From contig NZ_JAEQNA010000001.1 in assembly GCF_016722895.1 (NCBI RefSeq), positions 1,116,001 to 1,180,000 of the forward strand: a stretch of 64,000 nucleotides of DNA, written 5' to 3'. Both the position numbers and the translations under genes were made by a program. How positions within the stretch are numbered: position 1 is the first letter of the stretch; every line of letters begins with the position of its first letter. The DNA is from Ramlibacter aurantiacus. GTDB taxonomy: Bacteria; Pseudomonadota; Gammaproteobacteria; Burkholderiales; Burkholderiaceae_C. The notes under the pieces were generated by a model, which was not told where the DNA came from, ran no database searches, and saw only the letters and a program-made list of their open reading frames with translations. Of this stretch, positions 42,518 to 51,484 are shown in pieces.

Positions 42518-43995
42518 GACGTCATCCCAAGAGAAACCAGTGATTCATTCAGTGCGCACTCCGTCATTGGCACATTGGAGTCCTGCGCCCACTGCGCCAC
42601 GCGGGTAACCGGCACGGCCAGTGCATCGGCGATGAGAGCGATGTCGTTGTCCGCGATCGCGCCGGCACGGCTGATGCGACGCGCCAGGCGCGCTGCACTC
42701 GTCGCCACCAGTGCGCGGACTCGCGCCGCCGCTTCGTCGTCTTTCGGCTCCGCAGCTTCCTGCGCCGGCGGCTTGGTCTGTACGGCATCGCCCTCAAGAT
42801 CCCCAGCCGCACCTTCCTCCACCATGTTCAGGGGTCGCAGTGGCTCATCCAGACCTTCGAGTGGGTTCAGGTTCTCGGCTATGCGCGCCTCGTTGCGGGT
42901 CAGCCAGCCGTTTTGAATTCCGCTCTGGTAGTAAGTCGATCGGCTGGCCGCGTCGCCGCGCATCAGGTTGGAGAAATCAAACTCCACTTCCAGATCGTCG
43001 CCGTCGAACAGTAGCTCCGACTCGATGCTTGCCTCCCAGCGCTCGGCCCACGGCGTCATCGTGTGCATGACGAACTCAAGGCTCTGCTGCTCGATGTTCG
43101 AGAAGGTCGCGCGTTCCAGGTCCGCGATCATGTGCGGCGGCACCCGGAACAGGCGGGCGATGTCCGTGATCTGAAACTTGCGCAGCTCCAGAAATTGAGC
43201 GTCCTTGTTCGTGACCCCCACTTCGTGGAACTTCATGCCGTTTTCAAGGACGAGCACCTTACCCCGGTTGGCACCGGACTGTGCGGCCTGGTAGGACTCG
43301 CGAAAGACCTTCTTGGCCTCGCTGTCCTTGAACGATCCCGGAAACTCGATCCAGCCGCCCGTGGGCTTGGCATCATTGGCGAAAAATCGCGCGCCGTAGT
43401 CCTGCGCTGCCAGCGCCATGCCCAGGCTCTCTCGGGCCAGATCGATCGGGCTCATGCCGATCAAGCCGTCTGAGGACAGCCCCCGCAGGTGCCAGATCTC
43501 GCCCCGCGGCGCCACGGTTTCCACCCCGAGCCGGTCCGTCACCCGGTAGCGGTAATCCCCGGCCGGCGTCAGCTCCATCTTGATTCGGTCCGGATGGATC
43601 GGCACCAACTCCAGGATCTCACCCCGACTGTTCGCCACGATCCGGTTGTACGCGTTGCCGCGCAGCGCCAAGTGCCCCTGCAGCATCTCGCGCCATTCAT
43701 AGGGGTTCTGGTACCGGTTGGGTCGTTTGGCCAGCAAGCGGTACAACCAGTGGTCCGTGACCTTGTCCTTGCCGCCATCGGCGCGTCGGCGATACAGAAC
43801 GAACGGCAACGAGGCCATCGTCTCGGCCAGGATCCGCACGCTGGCGTACACCGCGGCCAAGCGCAGGGCGTTGTCTGCCGACACGCGCATGCCGCTGGAC
43901 GTGCGCACGGAGACTGGCTCAAACCAGAAATCGCCCCAGGGCGAACGATCGTCGCTCGACGCCATCCAGCGCGATAGGAAGCTGAACATCCCCAT
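42514..43995 (-). CDS. HK97-family portal protein
   Basis: The 493-residue product matches HK97-type portals: VSADNALRLAAVYASVRILA, NPYEWREMLQGHLALRGNAY, IWHLRGLSSDGLIGMSPIDL and FQITDIARLFRVPPHMIADL, ending in a charged Ala/Glu-rich tail. Twelve copies should form the DNA entry ring of the head. Its ATG overlaps the terminase stop by one base. Confidence 0.95.
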   Translation of the reverse strand: MGMFSFLSRWMASSDDRSPWGDFWFEPVSVRTSSGMRVSADNALRLAAVYASVRILAETMASLPFVLYRRRADGGKDKVTDHWLYRLLAKRPNRYQNPYEWREMLQGHLALRGNAYNRIVANSRGEILELVPIHPDRIKMELTPAGDYRYRVTDRLGVETVAPRGEIWHLRGLSSDGLIGMSPIDLARESLGMALAAQDYGARFFANDAKPTGGWIEFPGSFKDSEAKKVFRESYQAAQSGANRGKVLVLENGMKFHEVGVTNKDAQFLELRKFQITDIARLFRVPPHMIADLERATFSNIEQQSLEFVMHTMTPWAERWEASIESELLFDGDDLEVEFDFSNLMRGDAASRSTYYQSGIQNGWLTRNEARIAENLNPLEGLDEPLRPLNMVEEGAAGDLEGDAVQTKPPAQEAAEPKDDEAAARVRALVATSAARLARRISRAGAIADNDIALIADALAVPVTRVAQWAQDSNVPMTECALNESLVSLGMTS

Positions 43996-45707
43996 CAGAG
44001 CATCACCAGTTCATAGTCGGCGCCCAGAACGACGTTGGTGCCCGGGGTGATCGCGCGGGACAGGCCCATGATCAGCGCCACAATGCCGTCGATCTTGTTT
44101 TCCGGGCGCTCCTTGCGCGGGTAGATGTTGTCCTTGGCGTCCAGGTGCGCCACCACATTGCTGGCCATCCAACCGAGCACCGGATCCCCGTCGTGAATCA
44201 GCTTTCCTTGCAGGACCAGCGCCTCGAGCGTTTTCATGGGCTCACTGAAGTTCAGCACGGTGGGGCGCACTTCGATCATCGGCAGGCCCTCGGCCATCAT
44301 CCGAGTCGACAGTTGCGTCGCCTGGAAGGGATCGAACGCCACAGCCTGCACCGCAAAGCGCGAGGCAAACTCGATCAGGTCGGCCTCGATCCAGCCGAAA
44401 TCGATCACATTGCCGGGGGTGACAGTTAGCCTTCCAGCGCCCATCCACCCCGCGTATTGGCTGTTGCCGTTGGCCTGCACGGTGTCTTCGGGCAGGTAGT
44501 AGCGACCGAACACGGCAAAGCCGCCGTCGATTTCCGGATGAGCGAACACCAGCAGCAAGGCTGCAATGTCGGTCTTGCTGGCCAGGTCCAGGCCAATCCA
44601 GCAGGGCTGACCGCCATAGCTTTCGATGTCCAGGCTCGCATCGGCGCAGCGGTCCCAGGAGCGCATGTCCATCCAAGCCGTGTCCGCGTTGACCCACTCA
44701 TTCAAGTGCTTGGTCTTGAAGTTGTTCACCGCACTGGGCATCTGCATGGCCTTTGCCTGCAGCGGGCCCAGCACCTCCGGGCGCACCGAGATGCCCCAGT
44801 TCGGGTTGGCCTTGATCAGGGACTCTTCCAGCGTCCAGTCGTCGCCATCATCCAGGCCGTAGACGATGCCGAACTGGCTGTCGTCCTCGAACACGCCATC
44901 GAGGAGGCGCGTCACGAAGGTCCGGATCTCGTAGCAAATCCCCGATCGGTTGCTGCCGGCGGTGGTGATCACCCACAACAGGGAGTTGTCTCGCTTGCCG
45001 GTGCCGGTCTCCACCACGTCGTAGACGGTGCGGGTCTTGTGGGCATGCAGCTCATCGACGCAGCCGAAGTGGATGTTCAGTCCATCTAGCGTCGACCCCT
45101 CCGCCGACAGCGCCTCGAACTTCGAGCCGCTGGTCATCACATGGATGTTGTGCGCGCCAACGCCGACACCGAAGCGGCTGCGAAATCCGGCCGACTGACG
45201 CGCCATGGTCTGCGCATCGCCGAAAACGATCCGGGCCTGGTCTCGGGTCGTGGCCAGCGAGTACACCTCGGCGCCGCCCTCGCCGTCGGCCGCCAGCATG
45301 TACAGGGCCAGGGCTGACGACAGGGTCGATTTCGCATTGCCTCGGGGCACTTCGATGTAGGCCCGGCGAAACCGGCGCTTGCCATCCGGCTTGACCCATC
45401 CGAAGACCGTGGTCAGGATGAACACCTGCCAGGGCTCCAGATGAATCGGTTGCCCGGCGAGGGGGCCCTTCACGTGCGGTAGGCGTTCGATGAAGGCGCA
45501 CAGGTTGTCCGCTGGCATAAACGACTTGCCAGATCGGTCGGTTAGCTTCGGATTGAAGCGGTACGGGCTGTCTTTGCCCTTGAACCGATCCAGGTCCTGG
45601 AGTTGTCGCTGGCACGCCGCACGCACCCACTTGCAGGTCGCAACGCGCCCGGCGACAACATCCTTGGCGTACTGCCGAGCGACCGCAGAATAGCTGCGCG
45701 CGACCAT
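43995..45707 (-). CDS. terL: terminase large subunit
   Basis: The 570-residue motor-nuclease protein has the N-terminal ATPase with the degenerate Walker A AYIEVPRGNAKST near residue 118 and the acidic motif GCVDELHAH near residue 217, then the RNase-H-like nuclease domain with CWIGLDLASKTDIAA near residue 362 and KIDGIVALIMG near 545. It packages DNA into the head. The start at ATG 45707 is fixed by a TGATG overlap with the small subunit. Confidence 0.95.
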   Translation of the reverse strand: MVARSYSAVARQYAKDVVAGRVATCKWVRAACQRQLQDLDRFKGKDSPYRFNPKLTDRSGKSFMPADNLCAFIERLPHVKGPLAGQPIHLEPWQVFILTTVFGWVKPDGKRRFRRAYIEVPRGNAKSTLSSALALYMLAADGEGGAEVYSLATTRDQARIVFGDAQTMARQSAGFRSRFGVGVGAHNIHVMTSGSKFEALSAEGSTLDGLNIHFGCVDELHAHKTRTVYDVVETGTGKRDNSLLWVITTAGSNRSGICYEIRTFVTRLLDGVFEDDSQFGIVYGLDDGDDWTLEESLIKANPNWGISVRPEVLGPLQAKAMQMPSAVNNFKTKHLNEWVNADTAWMDMRSWDRCADASLDIESYGGQPCWIGLDLASKTDIAALLLVFAHPEIDGGFAVFGRYYLPEDTVQANGNSQYAGWMGAGRLTVTPGNVIDFGWIEADLIEFASRFAVQAVAFDPFQATQLSTRMMAEGLPMIEVRPTVLNFSEPMKTLEALVLQGKLIHDGDPVLGWMASNVVAHLDAKDNIYPRKERPENKIDGIVALIMGLSRAITPGTNVVLGADYELVML

Positions 45708-46165
45708 CAGCCGGCAATCTCCGACCACGGATCCAGATCATCGGCCGCTTCCATCGGCAGTGTGATGCGCGAGCGCGAAGCCGGCGTGAAACCCATCTCG
45801 GTCGCCGCCTTCGTCATGATCTGCGCCTGCTTGTTGGCAATCGCCAGGTAGGGCGACTGCATCGGCACGCCCGTGTTGGGCGCTTTGATCAGCAAACCCG
45901 TCTTGGCGAGCCCTGCCTGCGCCTTGCGGTACAGATCGGCGGCGCAGGCCCAGACCTCCAGCACCGACATATCCAGCCGGCGCAGCAAGTGCTGAGGTGC
46001 ACTGTCAATCGCGTAGCGCCACGCGTCTTTGGCGCCCTCCGGCATGTACGCCGGCGGTTCAACCAGATCCCCCTGGGGTTGCGGCTCCCGTTGGTTCACA
46101 CGGCATTTCTGCAGCGTTCCCTTGATTTTCTTGACAGCAGTGGGAAGGGGTTTGCGTCCGGCCAT
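45707..46165 (-). CDS. terS: terminase small subunit, P27 family
   Basis: The 152-residue product starts MAGRKPLPTAVKKIKGTLQK, the family-typical opening, and continues with PEGAKDAWRYAIDSAPQHLL and MSVLEVWACAADLYRKAQAG. It recognises the packaging start and recruits the large subunit. The gene is coupled to terL by a one-base overlap. The 116 bases between it and the HNH gene would be a natural place for cos, but I see no clear site. Confidence 0.92.
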   Translation of the reverse strand: MAGRKPLPTAVKKIKGTLQKCRVNQREPQPQGDLVEPPAYMPEGAKDAWRYAIDSAPQHLLRRLDMSVLEVWACAADLYRKAQAGLAKTGLLIKAPNTGVPMQSPYLAIANKQAQIMTKAATEMGFTPASRSRITLPMEAADDLDPWSEIAG

Positions 46166-46281
46166 TTCAATTCAGGTTCTGGCAGGGGAGTCCCCCCTGC
46201 TTCAATTTGCACGCACAAAAATCCGCCCTCGCGCACGCATCGCCCTGCGCACGATGTAGAGATTCGACCCCCCTCCCCCCG

Positions 46282-46656
46282 TCAGATGCGTCGGGTGTGT
46301 CGGGCCGTCTCGCCTGCGGTCTTGCGGTTGTGGCATGCCACACATAGGGCCTGCAGGTTGGCCCAGTCAAACCGTGCGCCGCCGTCCTTCAGGGGTTGGA
46401 TGTGATCAGCCACCACCGCCGCGACAACGCGCCCATGCGCCTCGCAGCGTGCGCACAACGGGTGTGCGCGTAGGAAGGCAGCACGCACCGCACGCCACGC
46501 GGCCGACTGGTAGAAACCGCGCTCCGTATCGAAGCCACGCCGCGCGCGGCCGTACTCGCGATGCACCGCAACACGGTGCGCATCGCAGTAGCCGGGTGTG
46601 GCCAGCACCGCCCCGCAACCCGGATGTCGACAGGGTGTCGGAGCGGACGTCGGCAT
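46282..46656 (-). CDS. HNH endonuclease of packaging module
   Basis: The 124-residue protein has paired Cys (CRHPGCGAVLATPGYCDAH and HPLCARCEAHG) and the HNH core ADHIQPLKDGGARFDWANLQ followed by CVACHNRKT. Phage HNH proteins next to P27-type terminases assist cleavage at cos. Zinc binding by the cysteines is inferred from spacing. It is the first minus-strand gene of the packaging operon, upstream of terS. Confidence 0.92.
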   Translation of the reverse strand: MPTSAPTPCRHPGCGAVLATPGYCDAHRVAVHREYGRARRGFDTERGFYQSAAWRAVRAAFLRAHPLCARCEAHGRVVAAVVADHIQPLKDGGARFDWANLQALCVACHNRKTAGETARHTRRI

Positions 46657-46690
46657 GAAGTGATTGGATTGATAGCAGTTGCAACGTTGA

Positions 46691-46766
46691 GCCAGGACTG
46701 CTTGGCTTCGTGATCGAACAGCGCGTTCATCACGTCACCCCATCAACCACTCCCAAGGAGCAGCAC
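46691..46766 (+). promoter_or_regulatory. repeated leader element, copy A
   Basis: The leader before the DUF3489 gene holds a hairpin (GCCAGG/CTTGGC with one G-T pair), then ATCGAACAGCGCGTT and finally AAGGAG. The same arrangement occurs before the next gene at 47294-47368, so it is probably a shared control element. Confidence 0.55.
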
Positions 46767-47270
46767 ATGACCCCCACTCAACTGACCCCCGCCCAGCACG
46801 CCGTCCTGGCCTACGCAATCGAGCACACCGGCGGCAAGATCGACTGGTTCCCGGACAGCATCAAAGGCGGCGCTCGCAAAAAGGTTCTCGACGGACTGTT
46901 CAACCGCGCCCTGCTCACCCCTGAGGGCACCGACTGGTTCGTCTCTGACGAGGGTTACGCCGCGCTGGGGCGCACCCGGCCCGCCCCCCGGGTCGCAGAT
47001 CCGGAGATCGAAGCGGCGGTAACCGCCATTGAGACGACGGCACGCGCCGAGGCAAAGACGCCACGCACGCGCGAGAACAGCAAACAGGCCAGCGTGGTTG
47101 GCATGCTCAAGCGCCCCGAGGGAGCGACCATCGCGCAAATCTGCGAAGTCACCGGATGGCAGGCCCACACAGTGCGCGGCACCCTGGCCGGTGCGCTCAA
47201 GAAAAAACTCGGTCTGACCATCGTCTCGGACAAGGCGCAGGGCGGCGAGCGGGTGTACCGGGTCGCCTGA
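46767..47270 (+). CDS. DUF3489-like protein
   Basis: The 167-residue product has a C-terminal DUF3489 domain: KQASVVGMLKRPEGATIAQI, TGWQAHTVRGTLAGALKKKL and GERVYRV. The fold is a winged helix that probably binds DNA. The N-terminal part (QLTPAQHAVLAYAIEHTGGK) is also helical. ATG 46767 has AAGGAG eight bases ahead. It lies on the plus strand between the packaging operon and the replication block, which points to a switch role between phage phases, but that is inference. Confidence 0.8.
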   Translation: MTPTQLTPAQHAVLAYAIEHTGGKIDWFPDSIKGGARKKVLDGLFNRALLTPEGTDWFVSDEGYAALGRTRPAPRVADPEIEAAVTAIETTARAEAKTPRTRENSKQASVVGMLKRPEGATIAQICEVTGWQAHTVRGTLAGALKKKLGLTIVSDKAQGGERVYRVA

Positions 47271-47293
47271 CACACAAAATGATCGAGAAAGAG

Positions 47294-47368
47294 GCCAAGC
47301 GGCGCTTGGCTTCTCAATCAAACAGCGCGTTACTACAGATCGCAACGATCAACCCCAAGGAGCCCGAG
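47294..47368 (+). promoter_or_regulatory. repeated leader element, copy B
   Basis: A perfect hairpin (GCCAAG/CTTGGC), then ATCAAACAGCGCGTT, and AAGGAG before ATG 47369. It matches copy A in the hairpin, in the AACAGCGCGTT core and in the ATCAACC-CCAAGGAGC end. Confidence 0.55.
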
Positions 47369-47734
47369 ATGACCAACCAACCAATCCCCGCCACCCAGAA
47401 CGATGCCTGGGGCTTTTGGGGCACGATGAACGAGCACGCCAACACCGCGTGGCCCCTGGCGATCGCCGCCATCTCGAATGCCACCGGGGAGTCGCTCGAA
47501 TCGGTCCGCATCTTCCTGGACAGCCGCCACGGTCGCCACTTCGCCGATGACGTGCAAAACGGGCTGGCACGAGGGAAGAACGTGCAGGACGCAATCAACG
47601 CGGCCATCGAGCAGTGGATGGGTTGGACCATCGGGCGCCAGACCAGCAGGGACTACGGCATCCCGCGCGGCATGCCTTACCTGACAGGCCACGTCATTCA
47701 CTGCGAGATCATCGAAGAGTCGCTCGCGGGTTGA
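47369..47734 (+). CDS. uncharacterised small plus-strand phage protein
   Basis: The 121-residue product (DAWGFWGTMNEHANTAWPLA at the N-terminus, SLESVRIFLDSRHGRHFADD and WMGWTIGRQTSRDYGIPRGM later) has no family I can name; similar proteins occur in plasmids and phages. AAGGAG six bases before ATG 47369 is a good ribosome-binding site. It has nearly the same leader as the DUF3489 gene, implying joint control. Confidence 0.7.
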   Translation: MTNQPIPATQNDAWGFWGTMNEHANTAWPLAIAAISNATGESLESVRIFLDSRHGRHFADDVQNGLARGKNVQDAINAAIEQWMGWTIGRQTSRDYGIPRGMPYLTGHVIHCEIIEESLAG

Positions 47735-47783
47735 AGCGTCCTGGGCGGACCGTGATCACCCGCTTTCGCGAGCTCTGAAGCTC

Positions 47784-48452
47784 TCACGAGAGCAACAGTC
47801 CCAGTCTGCGCATCAGCGTATTCCATGCGTCCTTCACCGACTGTGCAAATTCGCGAACTGCGGCTCTGGCGCGTTCAACCAGCGCGGCCACTCGATTGTT
47901 GCGGGCCACCCGATCAGCTGCCCATCCGATCAGCAGCAAACCCAGACCGATCCAGCCCAGGTCGGCGACTATGTCCCAGATCGAGGAGCCGAAAACCGAA
48001 GCCAGTACATCGCCGGCGGCGACACCCAGCTGCCCCAGAGTCCACGCGCCTAGCGCTGATACCGCGAGCGCCGGGACTCCAAAAGCGATGCCAGCGATCG
48101 CCACCCCGGCACTGCCGTACAGTCCAAGGCTAGCGCCAGCACCGGCGCCGGCAGCTCCAAGCACTTTCGGCAGCTCTTTAACGACGAGGTATGCAACCAT
48201 GTCTTCGCGGAATCGCATCGCCCCAACCGCCAGACAGGCGAAGCCAGCTGCAGCCGCAACGCCGGCACACATAAGTGGCCGTTCCTCGACAAAGCTCTTG
48301 ACTGCGGAGATCGCCTTTTGCTTCGCGGTTTGCTTCGGTTGGGCGATTTCTGGGTGAAGAACCGAGGCCGTGTTCCTAACGCGTGCGCGTCGGGTTGTCG
48401 CCGAGCGCCGTGCCTTTGAATTTTTCTGCGTGGTTGCAACTGCGATATCCAT
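47784..48452 (-). CDS. uncharacterised multi-pass membrane protein
   Basis: The 222-residue product has a basic N-terminus (KARRSATTRRARVR), then hydrophobic segments near residues 60-80 (CAGVAAAAGFACLAVGAM), 97-140 (GAAGAGAGASLGLYGSAGVA and onward) and 165-185 (WIGLGLLLIGWAA). It could be an integral membrane protein with four or five spans. It sits between replication and packaging genes, so it may be a conversion gene such as superinfection exclusion, but nothing proves it. AAGGA before ATG 48452 decides that start over the ATG six bases earlier. Confidence 0.6.
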   Translation of the reverse strand: MDIAVATTQKNSKARRSATTRRARVRNTASVLHPEIAQPKQTAKQKAISAVKSFVEERPLMCAGVAAAAGFACLAVGAMRFREDMVAYLVVKELPKVLGAAGAGAGASLGLYGSAGVAIAGIAFGVPALAVSALGAWTLGQLGVAAGDVLASVFGSSIWDIVADLGWIGLGLLLIGWAADRVARNNRVAALVERARAAVREFAQSVKDAWNTLMRRLGLLLS

Positions 48453-48626
48453 GATCATCCTTGGTGGGCATCAGAGAACGTTCTGAAGGCGCGGAGTCTG
48501 CAAGGACATCCATGCCGCCGCAACCGGCGATTTTTTCGCTTGGTGAAACGCCTCAGCCGTTTTCCTAACGAACGCACATAACCCTTAATGTGACATCCTG
48601 ATACGAGTTGGCTGATTTACGCTCTG
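48453..48626. other. intergenic stretch, no gene seen
   Basis: About 170 bases between the membrane protein gene and the methyltransferase gene. It contains the perfect palindrome AGAACGTTCT (48475-48484) and an AT-richer part near 48570, which may include a promoter for the membrane protein gene, but no confident -35/-10 pair is visible. Confidence 0.4.
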
Positions 48627-49898
48627 TTACCTACGAGGCCTCTCGGCCGTCAATTCACTGCTGGCGGCGTGAACGAATACTGCCCCGTCTGATTCCCGTG
48701 ACGCTTGTTGGCCTGTCCAGTCCTGCCAGCGTTTGACGATCACGTCGACGTACTTCGGATCGAGCTCGATCAACCGAGCGCGTCGCCCGGATTTCTCGCA
48801 CGCAATCAGGGTCGAGCCCGACCCGCCAAACGGATCGAGTACCAGGTCGCGTGTCTTGCTGCTGTTGCGCACCGCGCGCTCCACCAGCTCCACGGGCTTC
48901 ATGGTCGGGTGCAGGTCGTTCTTGTGCGGCTTCTTGATCTGCCACACGTCGCCCTGGTCGCGCGCGCCGCACCAGTAGTGGTCGGCGCCGTCCTTCCATC
49001 CGTACAGGATAGGCTCGTACTGGCGCTGATAGTCGGCGCGTCCCATGGTGAAAGTGTTCTTGGCCCAGATCACGAACGTTGACCACTTGCCCCCCGCAGA
49101 TCGAAACGCCGACTGCAGGGTATCCAGCTCCGACGAGCTCATAGCGATGTAGACCGCGCCCTTGGTGACGTTCAGGATGTTCTGGCACCCGGCCAACAGG
49201 AAGGCGCCAAAGCCGTCGCCCATGTTGTCGTTCAGGATGGGGCGGTTCTTGCCGCGCAGCTTGTCCTTGGCCGTGTTGGCGTAGTTCACGTTGTATGGCG
49301 GATCGGTGAAGGTCATGTCCACCAGCTCGTCGCCTAGCAGCCGCTTGTAGTCGTCAGCCTTCGTGGCATCGCCGCACAGCACTTTGTGCTCGCCCAACAC
49401 CCAGACGTCGCCGGTTCGCGAGATCGGGTTCTCGGCAACCTCTGGGACCTGGTCGTCATCGGTCAGGCCCTCGTTGCTGGAGTCGCCCGCGATCAGTGCA
49501 TCCCATTCATCGGCGGTGAAGCCGGTGAGGCTCAGATCGAAGTCGCCGTCTTTCAACTCGGCCAATTCCAGGCCAAGCAGCTCATCGTCCCAGGACGCGT
49601 TCTCGCCGATCTTGTTGTCAGCCAGGATCAGGGCTCGCCGCTGGATGTCGGTCAGGTGCGCCATCGGCACCACCGGCACTTCGGTCATGCCGAGCTTGCG
49701 GGCCGCCAATAGCCGTCCATGGCCCGCGATCACGTTGTTCTGACCGTCGACCAGGATCGGTGCGCCCCAGCCAAACTCGGTGATGCTGGCCGCAATCTGG
49801 GCGACCTGCGCGTCCGAGTGCTGCTTGGCGTTTCGGATGTGCGGAATCAATGCCGCAACCGGGCGCACTTCGATCTTGAGGTCAACCAGGTTACGCAT
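48627..49898 (-). CDS. ParB-like domain plus DNA methyltransferase (DPPY type)
   Basis: The 423-residue protein joins a ParB/Srx-like N-terminal domain (GQNNVIAGHGRLLAARKLG near 53-71) to a beta-class DNA methyltransferase with TFTDPPYNVNY near residue 198 and the cofactor motif DLVLDPFGGSGSTLIAC near 358. DPPY methylases usually modify N6 of adenine. It may protect phage DNA from host restriction, for example from the type I system nearby; this is inference. The start at ATG 49898 overlaps the preceding methylase gene by eight bases. Confidence 0.92.
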   Translation of the reverse strand: MRNLVDLKIEVRPVAALIPHIRNAKQHSDAQVAQIAASITEFGWGAPILVDGQNNVIAGHGRLLAARKLGMTEVPVVPMAHLTDIQRRALILADNKIGENASWDDELLGLELAELKDGDFDLSLTGFTADEWDALIAGDSSNEGLTDDDQVPEVAENPISRTGDVWVLGEHKVLCGDATKADDYKRLLGDELVDMTFTDPPYNVNYANTAKDKLRGKNRPILNDNMGDGFGAFLLAGCQNILNVTKGAVYIAMSSSELDTLQSAFRSAGGKWSTFVIWAKNTFTMGRADYQRQYEPILYGWKDGADHYWCGARDQGDVWQIKKPHKNDLHPTMKPVELVERAVRNSSKTRDLVLDPFGGSGSTLIACEKSGRRARLIELDPKYVDVIVKRWQDWTGQQASRESDGAVFVHAASSELTAERPRR

Positions 49899-51282
49899 CG
49901 ACGCGCTCCGCGATGCCCAGCCGCTGCGTGGCGACCTCTTCGAAGGACCGCCCCGTGTCCTGGAGGGTGATGGCCACGTCCGGGTGGTTCTGCTGGAATC
50001 GGCGGATCGCCACGTCCACGTATTCCGGTGCGATTTCGACGGCGCGGCAGCGGCGACGCGTACGCTGCGCTGCCAGCAGAGAGGTGCCCGAGCCGTTGAA
50101 CGGTTCGAACACCACGTCGCCGTCGCTGGAGAAAGCCAGCAGGATGTGCTCGGGCAACGCAACCGGGAACACAGCCGGGTGATCGATGTCCTCGCCGATC
50201 TTGCCCTTGTGCCGCATGATTCGAATCACGCTGTCGGGGATCCGGGTGTCCTGGGTCGGCGTCCCGGCATGGGACCAGCCTCCGACCTCACCGTCTTTCT
50301 TGCGCATGGCCGTCGACGATCCGTCGGCGCGCAGGTGTGACTCCTGGCCGGCGTGCTTACATGGCACGATCTTGTTGGGCCGGCGGGATTCCCGATTGAA
50401 GTGGAAGACGAATTCAAAGCTCGGCGCCAAGCGACCGTTCCAGTCGCCTGGCATCCCGGGCCCTTGGTCCCAGACGTACCAAGCAAAGCGCCGCCAGCCC
50501 TGAGCACACATGCTGGCGAACCACGCATCCCAATACGGGATGACTTCGTTGTCGCGGTGGATCAGACCGAGATTCACCAGCACCTGTCCGTCCGGGGCCA
50601 TCGGCAGCGCGGCGAACACGCCGCGCATCAGCCCATCCCAATCGACGATCGCATCGGTGTAGTCCCGCTGGCTCCCGTAGGGCGGGGACGTGAAACACAG
50701 TGCAGCGCGCTCCTGCCCCATGAGCGCCGAGATCACCGAGGGGTTGGCGGCATCGCCGCAAATCAGGCGGTGCTCGCCAAGGGCCCAGATGTCGCCGGTC
50801 TTGCTGATCGGCTTGACCGGCACGGCGGGCAGTTCGTCCGCGGCATCCTCAGATTCGCCGGAACCCTCGTCGCCCGCCTTGGCCAGCAGCGACTGGATCT
50901 CCGCGTCGTCAAAGCCAGTCAGCTCCAGAGCGAACCCGGCGTCCTGCAGTTCAGACAACTCCAGCGACAGCAGCTCGCTGTCCCAGCCGGCACGCTCCGT
51001 GAGCTTGTTCTCAGCGAGGATGAAGGCGCGCTTTTGCGTGTCGGTCAGATGGGCCAGCTCGATCACCGGCAGTTCCGTCATCTCGAGCTTGCGCGCTGCC
51101 AGGATCCGACCATGCCCTGCGATGACGCCGCGATGGCCATCGACCAGGATTGGATTGTTAAACCCGAACTCCCGGATGCTGGCTGCAATCTGCGTGATCT
51201 GCTCGTCGCTGTGCGTGCGCGCATTGCGGGCATACGGAATCAGCGACTCGATCGGTCGGTACTGAATTTGAAGGGCAGTCAT
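49891..51282 (-). CDS. ParB-like domain plus DNA methyltransferase (SPPY type)
   Basis: The 463-residue protein is a paralogue of the next gene, with the same N-terminal layout (GHRGVIAGHGRILAARKLEM near 49-68) and a methyltransferase with LCFTSPPYGSQRDY near 202, consistent with an N4-cytosine or N6-adenine beta-class enzyme, and VVFEPFNGSGTSLLAA near 400. An internal insert (KKDGEVGGWSHAGTPTQDTR) separates it from its neighbour. Duplication within the phage is likely. It is the promoter-proximal gene, after an intrinsic terminator. Confidence 0.92.
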   Translation of the reverse strand: MTALQIQYRPIESLIPYARNARTHSDEQITQIAASIREFGFNNPILVDGHRGVIAGHGRILAARKLEMTELPVIELAHLTDTQKRAFILAENKLTERAGWDSELLSLELSELQDAGFALELTGFDDAEIQSLLAKAGDEGSGESEDAADELPAVPVKPISKTGDIWALGEHRLICGDAANPSVISALMGQERAALCFTSPPYGSQRDYTDAIVDWDGLMRGVFAALPMAPDGQVLVNLGLIHRDNEVIPYWDAWFASMCAQGWRRFAWYVWDQGPGMPGDWNGRLAPSFEFVFHFNRESRRPNKIVPCKHAGQESHLRADGSSTAMRKKDGEVGGWSHAGTPTQDTRIPDSVIRIMRHKGKIGEDIDHPAVFPVALPEHILLAFSSDGDVVFEPFNGSGTSLLAAQRTRRRCRAVEIAPEYVDVAIRRFQQNHPDVAITLQDTGRSFEEVATQRLGIAERVDA

Positions 51283-51301
51283 CGAAGGGGTTCAGAAATG
51301 C

Positions 51302-51334
51302 AAAAACCCGCCGAGAGCGCTGGCTCTTGGCGGG
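51302..51334 (-). terminator. intrinsic terminator between early block and methylases
   Basis: An 11-bp stem (CCCGCC, G-T, AGAG paired with CTCT and GGCGGG) with a 6-base loop is followed on the minus strand by five T. It should end transcripts from the replication block before the methylase genes. Confidence 0.8.
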
Positions 51335-51484
51335 CTGGGATCGGGTCCTGTGCGAGATACAACTCTCGCAACCATAGATAGAATTTAGCTGGATTCCACG
51401 TAAATCGCGACACCCTGAAATTCGCCCAATCTCCGCGTCCTTCCTCGTTTGTTCGAAGGCAGCCGCTTGGCCGTTCAACTTCAA

